Below are positions 26,030 to 33,428 of a DNA stretch of 64,000 bases, piece after piece (positions within the stretch are counted from its first letter, which is position 1; each line of letters begins with the position of its first letter). Source of the stretch: PFJX01 sp031426815. Lineage in GTDB: Bacteria > Pseudomonadota > Gammaproteobacteria > Burkholderiales > Thiobacillaceae. The stretch spans positions 14,792 to 78,791 of the forward strand of contig JASJPG010000007.1 in NCBI GenBank assembly GCA_031426815.1, given 5' to 3'. Made by a program: the position numbers and the translations under genes. Under the pieces are notes generated by a model. That model ran no database searches, was not told the origin of the DNA, and saw only the letters and a list, made by a program, of their open reading frames with translations.

Positions 26030-27103
26030 TTAGAAGCGGATATGAGCAGATGCGTTCAAGCTGCTGCGACCGCCACGCCAGTTATCGATGTGATACTTGG
26101 TAAACGGCAGACCTGTCTTCTCGAAGAACGCGGGCCAACCGATCCGATCGATCCAGTCGTTCATGCGCTCCCAAGGACGACCGTCCGCCTTGTAGGCAGC
26201 CAGGATGGTCTTGACGACCTGGCTGACTTCGGGCCAACGCGGCGGGTTGTTCGGGATACCCGAGGCAACCAGCTTGTGGAAGGTCGGGCGCGAGCGTGCG
26301 TTGGAGTTCTTGCCGCCAACCCAGATTGCAAACTTGGAATGCTCAGGGTCGTTGATCTGCATCGGGGGGCACGGGGGGAAGCAAGCGCCACAGCAGATAC
26401 ATTTCTTCTCGTCGACTTCCAGCGAGGGCTTGCCATTCACCAGAGCAGGACGAATCGCCGCGACCGGGCAACGCGCCACGACGGAAGGACGCTCACACAC
26501 GTTGGCAACCAGATCGTGGTTGATCTTCGGCGGCTTGGTGTGCTGAATCACGATCGCAATATCCGCTTGACCGCCGCAGTTGATTTCGCAGCAGGAGGTG
26601 GACAGCTTGACGCGATTCGGCATCTCGCACTTGATGAACTCGTCGTACAGCTCATCCATCAGCGCCTTGACGGCGCCGGAAGCGTCGGTACCGGGGATAT
26701 CGCAGTGCAACCAGCCCTGAGTGTGCGCAATCATCGACACCGAGTTGGCAGTTCCGCCGACGGGGAAACCGTTATCGGTAAGCGCCTTGATCAGCGGCTC
26801 GACCTTCGAGTTATCGGTAACCATGTACTCGATATTGGCACGCGTCGTGAATCGCACATAACCGTCAGCGAACTGATCGGCGATGTCGGCCAACTTGACA
26901 ATGGTGTAGTGGTCCATCTGGCGCTGCGTACCCGCCTTGACAGTCCAGACTTCGGCGCCGTTCTCGGCACGGTGATAAAGCACGCCCGGCTTGGGATGCG
27001 AGTGGAATACCCACTTCCCGTAGTTGTCTTTCATTACGGGGTGCATGTAGGGCATCGGATCCGGCGCACCAGATTCGATGGTTTCATGTGTCCTTTCAGC
27101 CAT
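26030..27103 (-). CDS. dsrB: DsrB, beta subunit of reverse dissimilatory sulfite reductase
   Basis: The product has 357 residues. Siroheme/[4Fe-4S] binding is seen in KLSTSCCEINCGGQ and a ferredoxin domain in CICCGACFPPCPPM, with VARCPVAAIRPA beside it. With DsrA it oxidises DsrC-bound sulfide sulfur to the sulfite level. ATG at 27103 is the start: GGAG lies six bases upstream; an in-frame TTG four codons earlier is part of that site. It follows dsrA by 79 bases with a hairpin between. Confidence 0.96.
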   Translation of the reverse strand: MAERTHETIESGAPDPMPYMHPVMKDNYGKWVFHSHPKPGVLYHRAENGAEVWTVKAGTQRQMDHYTIVKLADIADQFADGYVRFTTRANIEYMVTDNSKVEPLIKALTDNGFPVGGTANSVSMIAHTQGWLHCDIPGTDASGAVKALMDELYDEFIKCEMPNRVKLSTSCCEINCGGQADIAIVIQHTKPPKINHDLVANVCERPSVVARCPVAAIRPALVNGKPSLEVDEKKCICCGACFPPCPPMQINDPEHSKFAIWVGGKNSNARSRPTFHKLVASGIPNNPPRWPEVSQVVKTILAAYKADGRPWERMNDWIDRIGWPAFFEKTGLPFTKYHIDNWRGGRSSLNASAHIRF

Positions 27104-27143
27104 ACTTTTCTCCAACTAATAAGATCGGAAAACTTTTTTGTAT

Positions 27144-27172
27144 CCGCACCACACCGTCGGGGTGCGGTGCGG
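27144..27172. repeat. Hairpin between dsrA and dsrB
   Basis: CCGCACC-A-CACC, a short loop, then GGTG-C-GGTGCGG: an 11-bp stem with one A/C mismatch, just after the dsrA stop on the minus strand. No T-run follows, so it is not a classic terminator. Confidence 0.5.
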
Positions 27173-27182
27173 AACTACGAAA

Positions 27183-28481
27183 TTACGCAGCAGCCTTGCG
27201 TTCGAACCATTTCGCCGCTTCTTCGTCCCAATCGTCGGAACGGAAGTACGGATTGGTACGAGGATGCAAGATCATGGTGGGATCGACTTCGATATCCAGA
27301 CCTTCGAGGAAGTTCACCAGACCGATACGTTCGATCATTTCACCGGTACGCTCATGCTCCAGCGCATTCTCGGCAAAGAAGTCGAGGATGTTGCGGGACA
27401 GATCGTTCAGCTTCTCGAAGTCGTCATCGGACTCCAGCTTCATGAACGGAATCACAACGGTGCCCATTGATGCGCCGATCTTCAGCACGCTCTTGCCACC
27501 CACCAGGATGGTCACGCCCTTTTCCTTGCCAGGCAGCAGCGCACCAGGCATGACATTCAGACAGTGCATGCAACGTACGCAGTTGTGGTTATCGATCTCG
27601 AGGCAATGATCGTCGGAAATCGCAACCTTGGTCATGCCTTCACCAGCTGCAACGCCGTCGTTCTTCTTGAGCTGGATTGCCTTGGTGGGACAGTGATTGA
27701 CCACCATGTTGATGGTGTCTTCGATGCTGTGTGCGGCATACCAGTCACGCGCCAGCTTTTCGTCGGCACGAATGTTGTCGCGCCAGGTGCCGATGGTGGC
27801 CATGTCGGAACGCTGAATGGCGTTCATGCAGTCGTTCGGGCAACCGGAGAACTTGAACTTGAACTTGTACGGCAGGGAAGGACGATGCATGTCGTCCAGG
27901 TTGTTGTTGATGACGGTGCGCAGAGCGCGAGCCTCGTCATAACAGGACATTTCGCAACGCGCGGCACCGACGCAGGACATCGAGGTACGCAGCGCGGGGC
28001 CGGCACCACCAAGGTCGAAGCCCATTTCATTGAACTTGTCGAAGGCGCGCTGCACGTCGGCAGTCTTGATGCCTTGCAACATGATGTCGCCAGACTGACC
28101 ATGGAAAGCGATCAGACCAGAACCACCGGTTTCCAGCCATGCTTCGCTCATCTGACGCAGCAGGTCGGAGGTGTAGTGCATACCGGCGGGCGGCATGATG
28201 CGAAGAGTATGGAACTCGGCAGCCTCCGGGAAACGGGGCGCACCGTTCTCATCTTTCAATTCGGTGAAACGCGGGATAACGCCACCGCCGTAACCCACCA
28301 CTCCAACCGTGCCGCCCTTCCAGTAACCGAACTTGGTCTGATAGGAGGTTTCCAGCTGCCCCATCAGGTCGACCATCATGTCGTTGTCTTTAGCCAGACG
28401 CTTCAGACCGGTCACGAAAGAGGGCCACGGGCCAGTCTCGAGTTCGTCCAGGTTCGGCGTTTCATGCATTTGTTTTGCCAT
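27183..28481 (-). CDS. dsrA: DsrA, alpha subunit of reverse dissimilatory sulfite reductase
   Basis: The product has 432 residues. Cysteine sites for the siroheme-linked cluster are in SCVGAARCEMSCYDEA and KFSGCPNDCMNAIQ, and the ferredoxin domain is CVRCMHCLNVMPGALLPGKE. A WKGGTVGVVGYGGGVIPRF block near residue 60 is typical of DsrA. It begins the dsr operon. The start is ATG 28481, with AAGGAG eight bases upstream; an in-frame ATG 14 codons earlier lacks such a site. Confidence 0.97.
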   Translation of the reverse strand: MAKQMHETPNLDELETGPWPSFVTGLKRLAKDNDMMVDLMGQLETSYQTKFGYWKGGTVGVVGYGGGVIPRFTELKDENGAPRFPEAAEFHTLRIMPPAGMHYTSDLLRQMSEAWLETGGSGLIAFHGQSGDIMLQGIKTADVQRAFDKFNEMGFDLGGAGPALRTSMSCVGAARCEMSCYDEARALRTVINNNLDDMHRPSLPYKFKFKFSGCPNDCMNAIQRSDMATIGTWRDNIRADEKLARDWYAAHSIEDTINMVVNHCPTKAIQLKKNDGVAAGEGMTKVAISDDHCLEIDNHNCVRCMHCLNVMPGALLPGKEKGVTILVGGKSVLKIGASMGTVVIPFMKLESDDDFEKLNDLSRNILDFFAENALEHERTGEMIERIGLVNFLEGLDIEVDPTMILHPRTNPYFRSDDWDEEAAKWFERKAAA

Positions 28482-28614
28482 CTGTATATCTCCTTGAAGT
28501 CTTGAACCACAGGGTGTCGTCACAATTCACAGCACCTTCCCGCTGACAAACCGCCATACGGAACGAGTGCATGCATATTAGGGAGCGCTTATCCGCCTAA
28601 CCATCATTCCGAAG

Positions 28615-28700
28615 GGGTAACCGGGTATTTCACTCGGGTAACTCAAAACCTACCCGTTCGGGTAGGCTTGCACCCACCCAAGTCGGCAATACCTATACCC
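28615..28700. promoter_or_regulatory. Cluster of CGGGTA motifs between dsrA and the divergent sulfur operon
   Basis: Within 86 bases, GGGTA occurs at 28615, 28623, 28636 and 28660 on the plus strand and as TACCC at 28651 and 28696. The central pair forms the palindrome CCTACCCG-TT-CGGGTAGG (28649-28666). The gap is the shared control region of dsrA (minus) and the gene at 28709 (plus). This suggests binding sites for a regulator of both operons; which one is unknown. Confidence 0.45.
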
Positions 28701-28708
28701 GACTTAAA

Positions 28709-28987
28709 ATGTCAGATAATCAGCACATCACCAGATACTCATGGATTATGGACCAGATCAAACCTCTTGCGAAGTTTCGCAACCCTTTCGGTAACCAGGA
28801 AATCGAATTTCACGAGATCGTTTACGAAGGCGGTGGCACTCCCATGCTGCGTTTGCGTATCAGGGAGCGTGGTGCGCGCTTCACGATTTTCGATATTGAT
28901 CCCGTCACGGCCAAATTCTGGGCAGACGAAATGCTGAAATGGGCAACGCCTCTGGCCGAACCGCCCAGCACCACCGAGGAGAGCTGA
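28709..28987 (+). CDS. Small uncharacterised protein, first gene of accessory sulfur operon
   Basis: The product has 92 residues: an N-terminal basic/aromatic part (ITRYSWIMDQIKPLAKFRNP), then a beta-rich core (IEFHEIVYEGGGTPMLRLRI, FTIFDIDPVTAKFWADEML). No cysteine, no signal peptide. I cannot name a family. It is divergent from dsrA and four bases upstream of the Cas6-like gene, so the two are co-transcribed. An alternative start is MDQIKPLAK, 13 codons in. No strong Shine-Dalgarno was seen at either start. Confidence 0.7.
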   Translation: MSDNQHITRYSWIMDQIKPLAKFRNPFGNQEIEFHEIVYEGGGTPMLRLRIRERGARFTIFDIDPVTAKFWADEMLKWATPLAEPPSTTEES

Positions 28988-28991
28988 AGCC

Positions 28992-29645
28992 ATGCGTATG
29001 TACAACCCGGAATGGGAAGCCATCAAACATCTCAACTACACGTCCAACGTCACGGATGTTCAGTTTGATTTATCCGGCCTGGAGATCCCAGCCGATCATG
29101 GCTACGCCCTGTTTGAAGAAATTGCGCGACATCTCGCCTGGGTACGTGACGTGCCGAGCATCGCCATCCACCCGGTGCACGGTGCGCCCAGCGGCCGCAA
29201 CGACAACCTGGTGATCAATCGACGCGTAAAACTGGTTTTGCGCTTACCGTCAGAGCGGGTTACCGACGCACATGCACTGGTCGGCAAGGAAATCGATCCC
29301 GGGGCCGGAAAACTGCTCATCGGCGCCTTGAAAGAAAAATCCGTGACGCCATATGCGACGCTCTATTCACACTTTGTCGCCGTCGACAACGAGGATGAAG
29401 CGGGATTTCTCGACGAAATCCGACGCCAACTGCAGGAATTGGAGATCGTTGCCGGACTCATCCCCGGCAAGCCCCAAAAAATGCACATCCCCAAAAGGGT
29501 AATTGGCGGCTTCAGCCTGATGTTGCACGATATCGATCTGATGCAATCCCTGATGCTGCAGGAACGCGGCCTGGGCTTGTATCGAGGGTATGGCTGCGGA
29601 GTTTTCATTCCGCACAAATCGATCAAGGCAGTGGCTATCGACTGA
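28992..29645 (+). CDS. Cas6/Cmx6-like RAMP protein, not linked to a CRISPR array
   Basis: 217 residues that read like the Cas6 subfamily of type I-MYXAN systems (Cmx6). VQFDLSGLEIPADHGYALFE is near the start, then IAIHPVHGAPSGRND, LVLRLPSERV and TPYATLYSHFV. The C-terminal glycine-rich loop is QERGLGLYRGYGCGVFIPHK, the RAMP signature. Cas6 proteins bind and cut repeat RNA hairpins. No repeats, cas1/cas2 or effector genes occur anywhere in the window. The gene lies instead between a small unknown protein and a DsrC paralogue, next to dsr. Family membership is fairly sure; function in this setting is unknown. Confidence 0.8.
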   Translation: MRMYNPEWEAIKHLNYTSNVTDVQFDLSGLEIPADHGYALFEEIARHLAWVRDVPSIAIHPVHGAPSGRNDNLVINRRVKLVLRLPSERVTDAHALVGKEIDPGAGKLLIGALKEKSVTPYATLYSHFVAVDNEDEAGFLDEIRRQLQELEIVAGLIPGKPQKMHIPKRVIGGFSLMLHDIDLMQSLMLQERGLGLYRGYGCGVFIPHKSIKAVAID

Positions 29646-29709
29646 GCATGTCAGCGGCCGCAGCCTGATATGAAGTGTTTTTTTTCAACCAGATTGACAG
29701 GAGAAAACC

Positions 29710-30042
29710 GTGGGATACGTACTGAATGGCGAAGAACTTGAAACTGGCGAAGAGGATTTCCTTCTTGAAGCCAACTTCAGCGACGAAATCGTTTCGATCA
29801 TTGCCGCTGCTGAAAAAATCACCCTGACCGACGAACACTGGCAAGTGGTCAACTTCATGCGTGAAAAATACAAGGAAGATGGCCACACCCCCAATTTCCG
29901 CAATCTGCTGGCGGAACTTGACGAGATGTATCCGGACACCGACTGGAAGAAGAAATTGTACGAACTCTTCCCCAGCCAGCCCGCGCGCCAGGCCGCACGG
30001 GTTGCCGGCATGACCAAGCCGTTCGGCAAGGGCGGGTACTAA
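29710..30042 (+). CDS. DsrC/TusE-family protein lacking both redox cysteines (RspA type)
   Basis: The product has 110 residues with the DsrC fold: LTDEHWQVVNFMREKYKEDG and KKLYELFPSQPARQAARVAG. The arm ends MTKPFGKGGY, so both the inner and the penultimate cysteine are replaced (by Ala and Gly). The protein has no cysteine at all and cannot carry sulfur. Such cysteine-free DsrC homologues have been called RspA and proposed to be regulatory. The start is GTG, with AGGAG six bases upstream. It follows the Cas6-like gene by 64 bases that include a run of eight T (29680-29687). Confidence 0.88.
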   Translation: MGYVLNGEELETGEEDFLLEANFSDEIVSIIAAAEKITLTDEHWQVVNFMREKYKEDGHTPNFRNLLAELDEMYPDTDWKKKLYELFPSQPARQAARVAGMTKPFGKGGY

Positions 30043-30067
30043 CTCGAAGTACGCGTTGCCGGTTGAT

Positions 30068-30077
30068 CGGGTACCCG
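30068..30077. promoter_or_regulatory. CGGGTACCCG palindrome ahead of the sulfurtransferase gene
   Basis: A perfect 10-base palindrome with the same CGGGTA half-site as the cluster upstream of dsrA, 60 bases before the next start codon. It may be an operator of the same regulator; the match could also be chance because the motif is short. Confidence 0.3.
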
Positions 30078-30137
30078 GCGGATACCTATCCCGAGTCAGT
30101 CCAGCAACCTGCAACGCGTCACCTGTCAGTCACAACC

Positions 30138-30986
30138 ATGTACATCAACACCCTCGTTACGACCGAAGACCTGGCCCGGCATCTCGACGATCCCGACTGG
30201 ATCGTGCTGGATTGCCGCTTTACTCTGACCGATGCGGCAGCCGGTCGGCTGTCTTACCTGAAGAACCACATTCCCGGCGCGCGTTACGTCCATCTCGACG
30301 AAGATCTCTCCGCCCCGATCACCGCATCGAGCGGCCGCCATCCCCTGCCCGACCCACAGCTTTTTGCCGACAGACTTTGCGGCATGGGCGTTGGCATCAA
30401 CAAACAGGTTGTCGTTTATGACGACAGTTTCGGCGCCATGGCCGTGCGTGCCTGGTGGATGCTGCGCTGGCTCGGCCACCCTGCCGTGGCATTGCTGGAT
30501 GGCGGCTATCCGAAATGGTTGCGCGAGAAGCGCCCAGTCACCGCCGATCTGCCCGAATCTCACAAAGGACAATGCGCCTGTCTGCCGGAACCGAGCCAAA
30601 TCGTGACCGCCACCGACGTGCTGCATGCCGTAAACAGCGGCGATCAATTGATCATCGATGCCCGACCGGAGCGCCGTTTCTCCGGCGAATACGAACCGCT
30701 CGATCCGGTAGCAGGCCACATTCCCGGTTCAATCAACTGGTCGTTCGAAGAGAATCTCGATATCGACGGCACCTATCTGCCACCGGAAGCCTTGCGCGAA
30801 AACTACCAGGCCCTGCTCAAGGGCCGCCCCGCCTGGCAAGTCATTCATTCCTGCGGTTCCGGCGTTACCGCCTGCCATAACCTGCTGGCCATGGAAATCG
30901 CCGGCCTGCCCGGTTCACGGCTTTACCCCGGCTCCTGGAGCGAGTGGATTCGCGACCCGTCGCGCCCGATCGCCACCGGAGAATAA
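30138..30986 (+). CDS. Two-domain sulfurtransferase (thiosulfate/3-mercaptopyruvate type)
   Basis: The product has 282 residues with two rhodanese domains. The first is structural (WIVLDCRFTLTDAAAGRLSY, HIPGARYVHLDEDLSAPI). The second (QLIIDARPERRFSGEYEPLD) carries the active-site cysteine in HSCGSGVTACHN; CGSGVT is the loop of mercaptopyruvate sulfurtransferases. No signal peptide, so cytoplasmic. It could supply sulfane sulfur to the Dsr system. ATG 30138 begins the conserved N-terminus. Confidence 0.9.
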   Translation: MYINTLVTTEDLARHLDDPDWIVLDCRFTLTDAAAGRLSYLKNHIPGARYVHLDEDLSAPITASSGRHPLPDPQLFADRLCGMGVGINKQVVVYDDSFGAMAVRAWWMLRWLGHPAVALLDGGYPKWLREKRPVTADLPESHKGQCACLPEPSQIVTATDVLHAVNSGDQLIIDARPERRFSGEYEPLDPVAGHIPGSINWSFEENLDIDGTYLPPEALRENYQALLKGRPAWQVIHSCGSGVTACHNLLAMEIAGLPGSRLYPGSWSEWIRDPSRPIATGE

Positions 30987-30997
30987 GGAATCCCCAC

Positions 30998-31585
30998 ATG
31001 CTGCGCGTCAAGACCACCTGGTTCAAAAAAGAAGGCGAACGGCCGCCGGAAGAAGTCGCAACGGTGATGGCTTCCATGCTCTGGCGGCTTGCCGACAAGG
31101 CCATCGACAACCTCTCCAAGGCCGACTACGACATCATCACGCCGGAACGCGGCTTCAAGATCATCGCCGAGCTGACCTGTTTTCTCGTGCACTACATGGA
31201 TCGACTCGCGTTCGACCGCATAGACGACAACCAACGCCAGGATCTGATCAGTGCGACGGGTATTCGTCTCGCCGAGGTCATGGAACAGAACATCCTCGAC
31301 TTCAACGAAGGCGCGCGCGATCCCGAATATGACTATCAGGAAGGCTACATCGAACTGCTCAACAAGCGGATGCAGGACTACGGCGAGTTTGCCGAGTTCA
31401 CGCTGCCGGATGGCAAAGCCAGCTTCCAGGCCGCGCGCTTCCTCAGTCTAATGATTCGGGAAGACATGTTGAAATCCGATCAAAGCTGGATCCAGGATCA
31501 ACTGATGGACATCGAAGTCCCGGCCATGATGGCTATGGCCCGGAAAAACATGGACGGCTTCTACCCGCCGGACGCCACGACGTGA
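30998..31585 (+). CDS. Uncharacterised protein between sulfurtransferase and TauD-like genes
   Basis: The product has 195 residues, mostly helical and acidic, with no cysteine in the C-terminal half and no signal peptide: MLRVKTTWFKKEGERPPEEV, then VMASMLWRLADKAIDNL, FLVHYMDRLAFDRIDD and DYQEGYIELLNKRMQDYGEF. I do not recognise the family. It starts 11 bases after the sulfurtransferase and its stop overlaps the start of the TauD-like gene (GTGA), so it probably functions with them. Confidence 0.75.
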   Translation: MLRVKTTWFKKEGERPPEEVATVMASMLWRLADKAIDNLSKADYDIITPERGFKIIAELTCFLVHYMDRLAFDRIDDNQRQDLISATGIRLAEVMEQNILDFNEGARDPEYDYQEGYIELLNKRMQDYGEFAEFTLPDGKASFQAARFLSLMIREDMLKSDQSWIQDQLMDIEVPAMMAMARKNMDGFYPPDATT

Positions 31586-32493
31586 TTCCGTCGAACAGCC
31601 CGTTCCATCCCGACAATGTCGCCGGCTATCAAGCCTGGCGCAGCGCAAAACTCAGCGGCTATCCGACGCGAGGCGAAGATCTCATCGTTCCGGTACGCGA
31701 CCCGAAACAGCTCAGCGACGCTGAATACAAGGCCATCTGGCAGCGTATCGCCAAGACCAACATGGCCATCTACGCCACCGATCTGGGCGAGGCGGAAGAC
31801 AAGGACGGACCGCGCCTGCTCTCCGCCCAATTCGGCCTGACCCATCTGGATGCCAACTGGCTGTCCGACGAAGACGGCATTTCCAGCCTGACGCCGCAAG
31901 ACGAAGGCGACGCCCAGGCGACCCGCGGCGAATTCATTCCCTACACGCATCACCGCATCCGCTGGCATACCGACGGTTATTACAACCCGCCGGAACGCCG
32001 CATCTTCGCGATGACGCTGCATTGCGTGCGGGCGGCCGACGCAGGCGGCGAAAACGACCTGCTCGACCACGAACTGGCCTATATCGCATTGCGCGACGCC
32101 GACCCCGCCCATATCCGCGCCCTGATGGCGGCCGACGCGATGACCATCCCGGCGCGCGAAGACGCAACCGGCGGGGAGCTCACCATCGCCCGTGCCGACG
32201 AAACCGGCCCGGCCCTGTGCGTCGCCGACGGCCAATTGCATCTGCGCTACACCGCCCGCACCAAAAGCATCGCCTGGAAACAGGATGCCGCCACGCAGGC
32301 CGCGCTGAAAGCGCTGGAAGAACTCCTTGCCAGTCGTCCCGCCGGCGTGTTCAGCCTCAAGCTGCAAGCCGGCATGGGCCTGATCTGCAACAACGTGTTG
32401 CACACCCGCGCCGGTTTCAGCGACCGCCCGGAACACCGCCGTCTGCTCTACCGCGCGCGCTACCACGACCATCTGCGCAATCTGCGCAGCTGA
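31582..32493 (+). CDS. TauD/TfdA-family Fe(II)/2-oxoglutarate dioxygenase
   Basis: The product has 303 residues. Iron ligands are seen as the HxD pair in IRWHTDGYYNPPERR and the distal His in NNVLHTRAGFSDRP; the 2-oxoglutarate Arg is probably in RRLLYRARYHDHL. The start is GTG, overlapping the stop of the gene before. TauD proteins release sulfite from sulfonates, but the family also hydroxylates many other substrates and no sulfonate transporter is nearby. It is the last gene of the accessory operon. Confidence 0.85.
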   Translation: MIPSNSPFHPDNVAGYQAWRSAKLSGYPTRGEDLIVPVRDPKQLSDAEYKAIWQRIAKTNMAIYATDLGEAEDKDGPRLLSAQFGLTHLDANWLSDEDGISSLTPQDEGDAQATRGEFIPYTHHRIRWHTDGYYNPPERRIFAMTLHCVRAADAGGENDLLDHELAYIALRDADPAHIRALMAADAMTIPAREDATGGELTIARADETGPALCVADGQLHLRYTARTKSIAWKQDAATQAALKALEELLASRPAGVFSLKLQAGMGLICNNVLHTRAGFSDRPEHRRLLYRARYHDHLRNLRS

Positions 32494-32502
32494 CCGGCCG
32501 CC

Positions 32503-32697
32503 CGTAGGATGGGCGAAGCGCTGCGGATGCCTTGGCGGCGGGTTTTGCCGCTTAGGCATCCGGTGTGCCGATAAGCAGCGACTTGGCCGCCGTCTTTTGG
32601 CGGCTTAGTCCTCGCTTAGTAGTTACATCAGAACTGGTGAAGCGCGCCCATCGAATGGCACCGGTTGATGGGCACGCTGCGCTTTGCCCAACCTACG
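32503..32697. repeat. Cluster of REP-like palindromes in a 266-base gene-free gap
   Basis: CGTAGGATGGGCGAAGCG (32503-32520) faces a degenerate partner ending TTTGCCCAACCTACG at 32697. Between them are a hairpin CGGATGCCT / AGGCATCCG (32524-32532, 32554-32562) and a smaller one, GCCGCC / GGCGGC, near 32590. The block lies between convergent genes (TauD-like and response regulator), as expected for a REP cluster or bidirectional terminator. No coding frame here is convincing. Confidence 0.65.
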
Positions 32698-32759
32698 AAA
32701 CTTGTTGTTTATTTAGTCGTTATTCGGGGCGGGTGTTAAAGATGGCCTAAGCCGCCGTG

Positions 32760-33428
32760 TCAGTTCTTCCGATCCGCCTCGAAGCCCGGCGACAGCTTGT
32801 TCTCCACGGCGAACACCGCCGCTTCGACGCGCGAAGACAGATTCAGCTTGGCCAGGATGTGGCGCACATGTAGTTTCACGGTGTCGTAGCTGATATCGAG
32901 TTCGCGCGCGATGGTCTTGTTGCTCTCGCCTTTGGCCAGATGCTTCAGGATTTCGCGCTCGCGTTGCGTCAGCGACTCCAATAACGATGTCGCGCTGTTG
33001 TTCTTGCCGTCGAGCATGCGCACCAGTTTCGCCGTCATCGCCGGCGCCACCACGGTTTCGCCGCGTGCTGCGCGGATGATCGCGTCGACCAGTTCATCCG
33101 GCTCCATGCTTTTCAACAGATAACCGTTGGCGCCGTTGCGCAACGCGCGCGCCATGTCCTCTTCCGCCTCGCTCACCGTCAACAGCAGCACCGGCAACAT
33201 GAACGCCTCGGCGCGCAATTCCTGCATGACCTGAATGCCGTCGGTGCCGCCGATGTTCAGGTCGAGCAGCAATACATCGGGCGCATGGGTTCGCAACAGG
33301 CCGGCCACCTCGGCGGGATTACCGGTGATCGCCGACACCGCAACCACGCCATCCCGTTCCAACAGTTCGGCCAGACCTTTGCGAAACAGCGTGTGGTCGT
33401 CGACCAGAACGATACGAAGTTGGCTCAT
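32760..33428 (-). CDS. NarL/FixJ-type response regulator
   Basis: The product has 222 residues. A receiver domain (IVLVDDHTLFRKGL, phospho-Asp in VLLLDLNIGGTDG, YLLKSM) is joined to a LuxR-type helix-turn-helix (LTQREREILKHLAKGESNKT, LDISYDTVKLHVRHILAKL). The start overlaps the stop of the cognate kinase gene (ATGA). It may control the adjacent divergent sulfur genes, but no binding site is recognised. Confidence 0.93.
   Translation of the reverse strand: MSQLRIVLVDDHTLFRKGLAELLERDGVVAVSAITGNPAEVAGLLRTHAPDVLLLDLNIGGTDGIQVMQELRAEAFMLPVLLLTVSEAEEDMARALRNGANGYLLKSMEPDELVDAIIRAARGETVVAPAMTAKLVRMLDGKNNSATSLLESLTQREREILKHLAKGESNKTIARELDISYDTVKLHVRHILAKLNLSSRVEAAVFAVENKLSPGFEADRKN

Noticed and set aside
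29640..29700. T8 run after the Cas6-like gene as a terminator
   Set aside because: The preceding stem (TCAG...CTGA) is too weak, and the next gene is in the same orientation with its own ribosome site; left as a note only.
30998..31585. DsrS as an identity for the 195-residue protein
   Set aside because: Published DsrS is much larger (about 41 kDa) and I see no shared motif; left unnamed.
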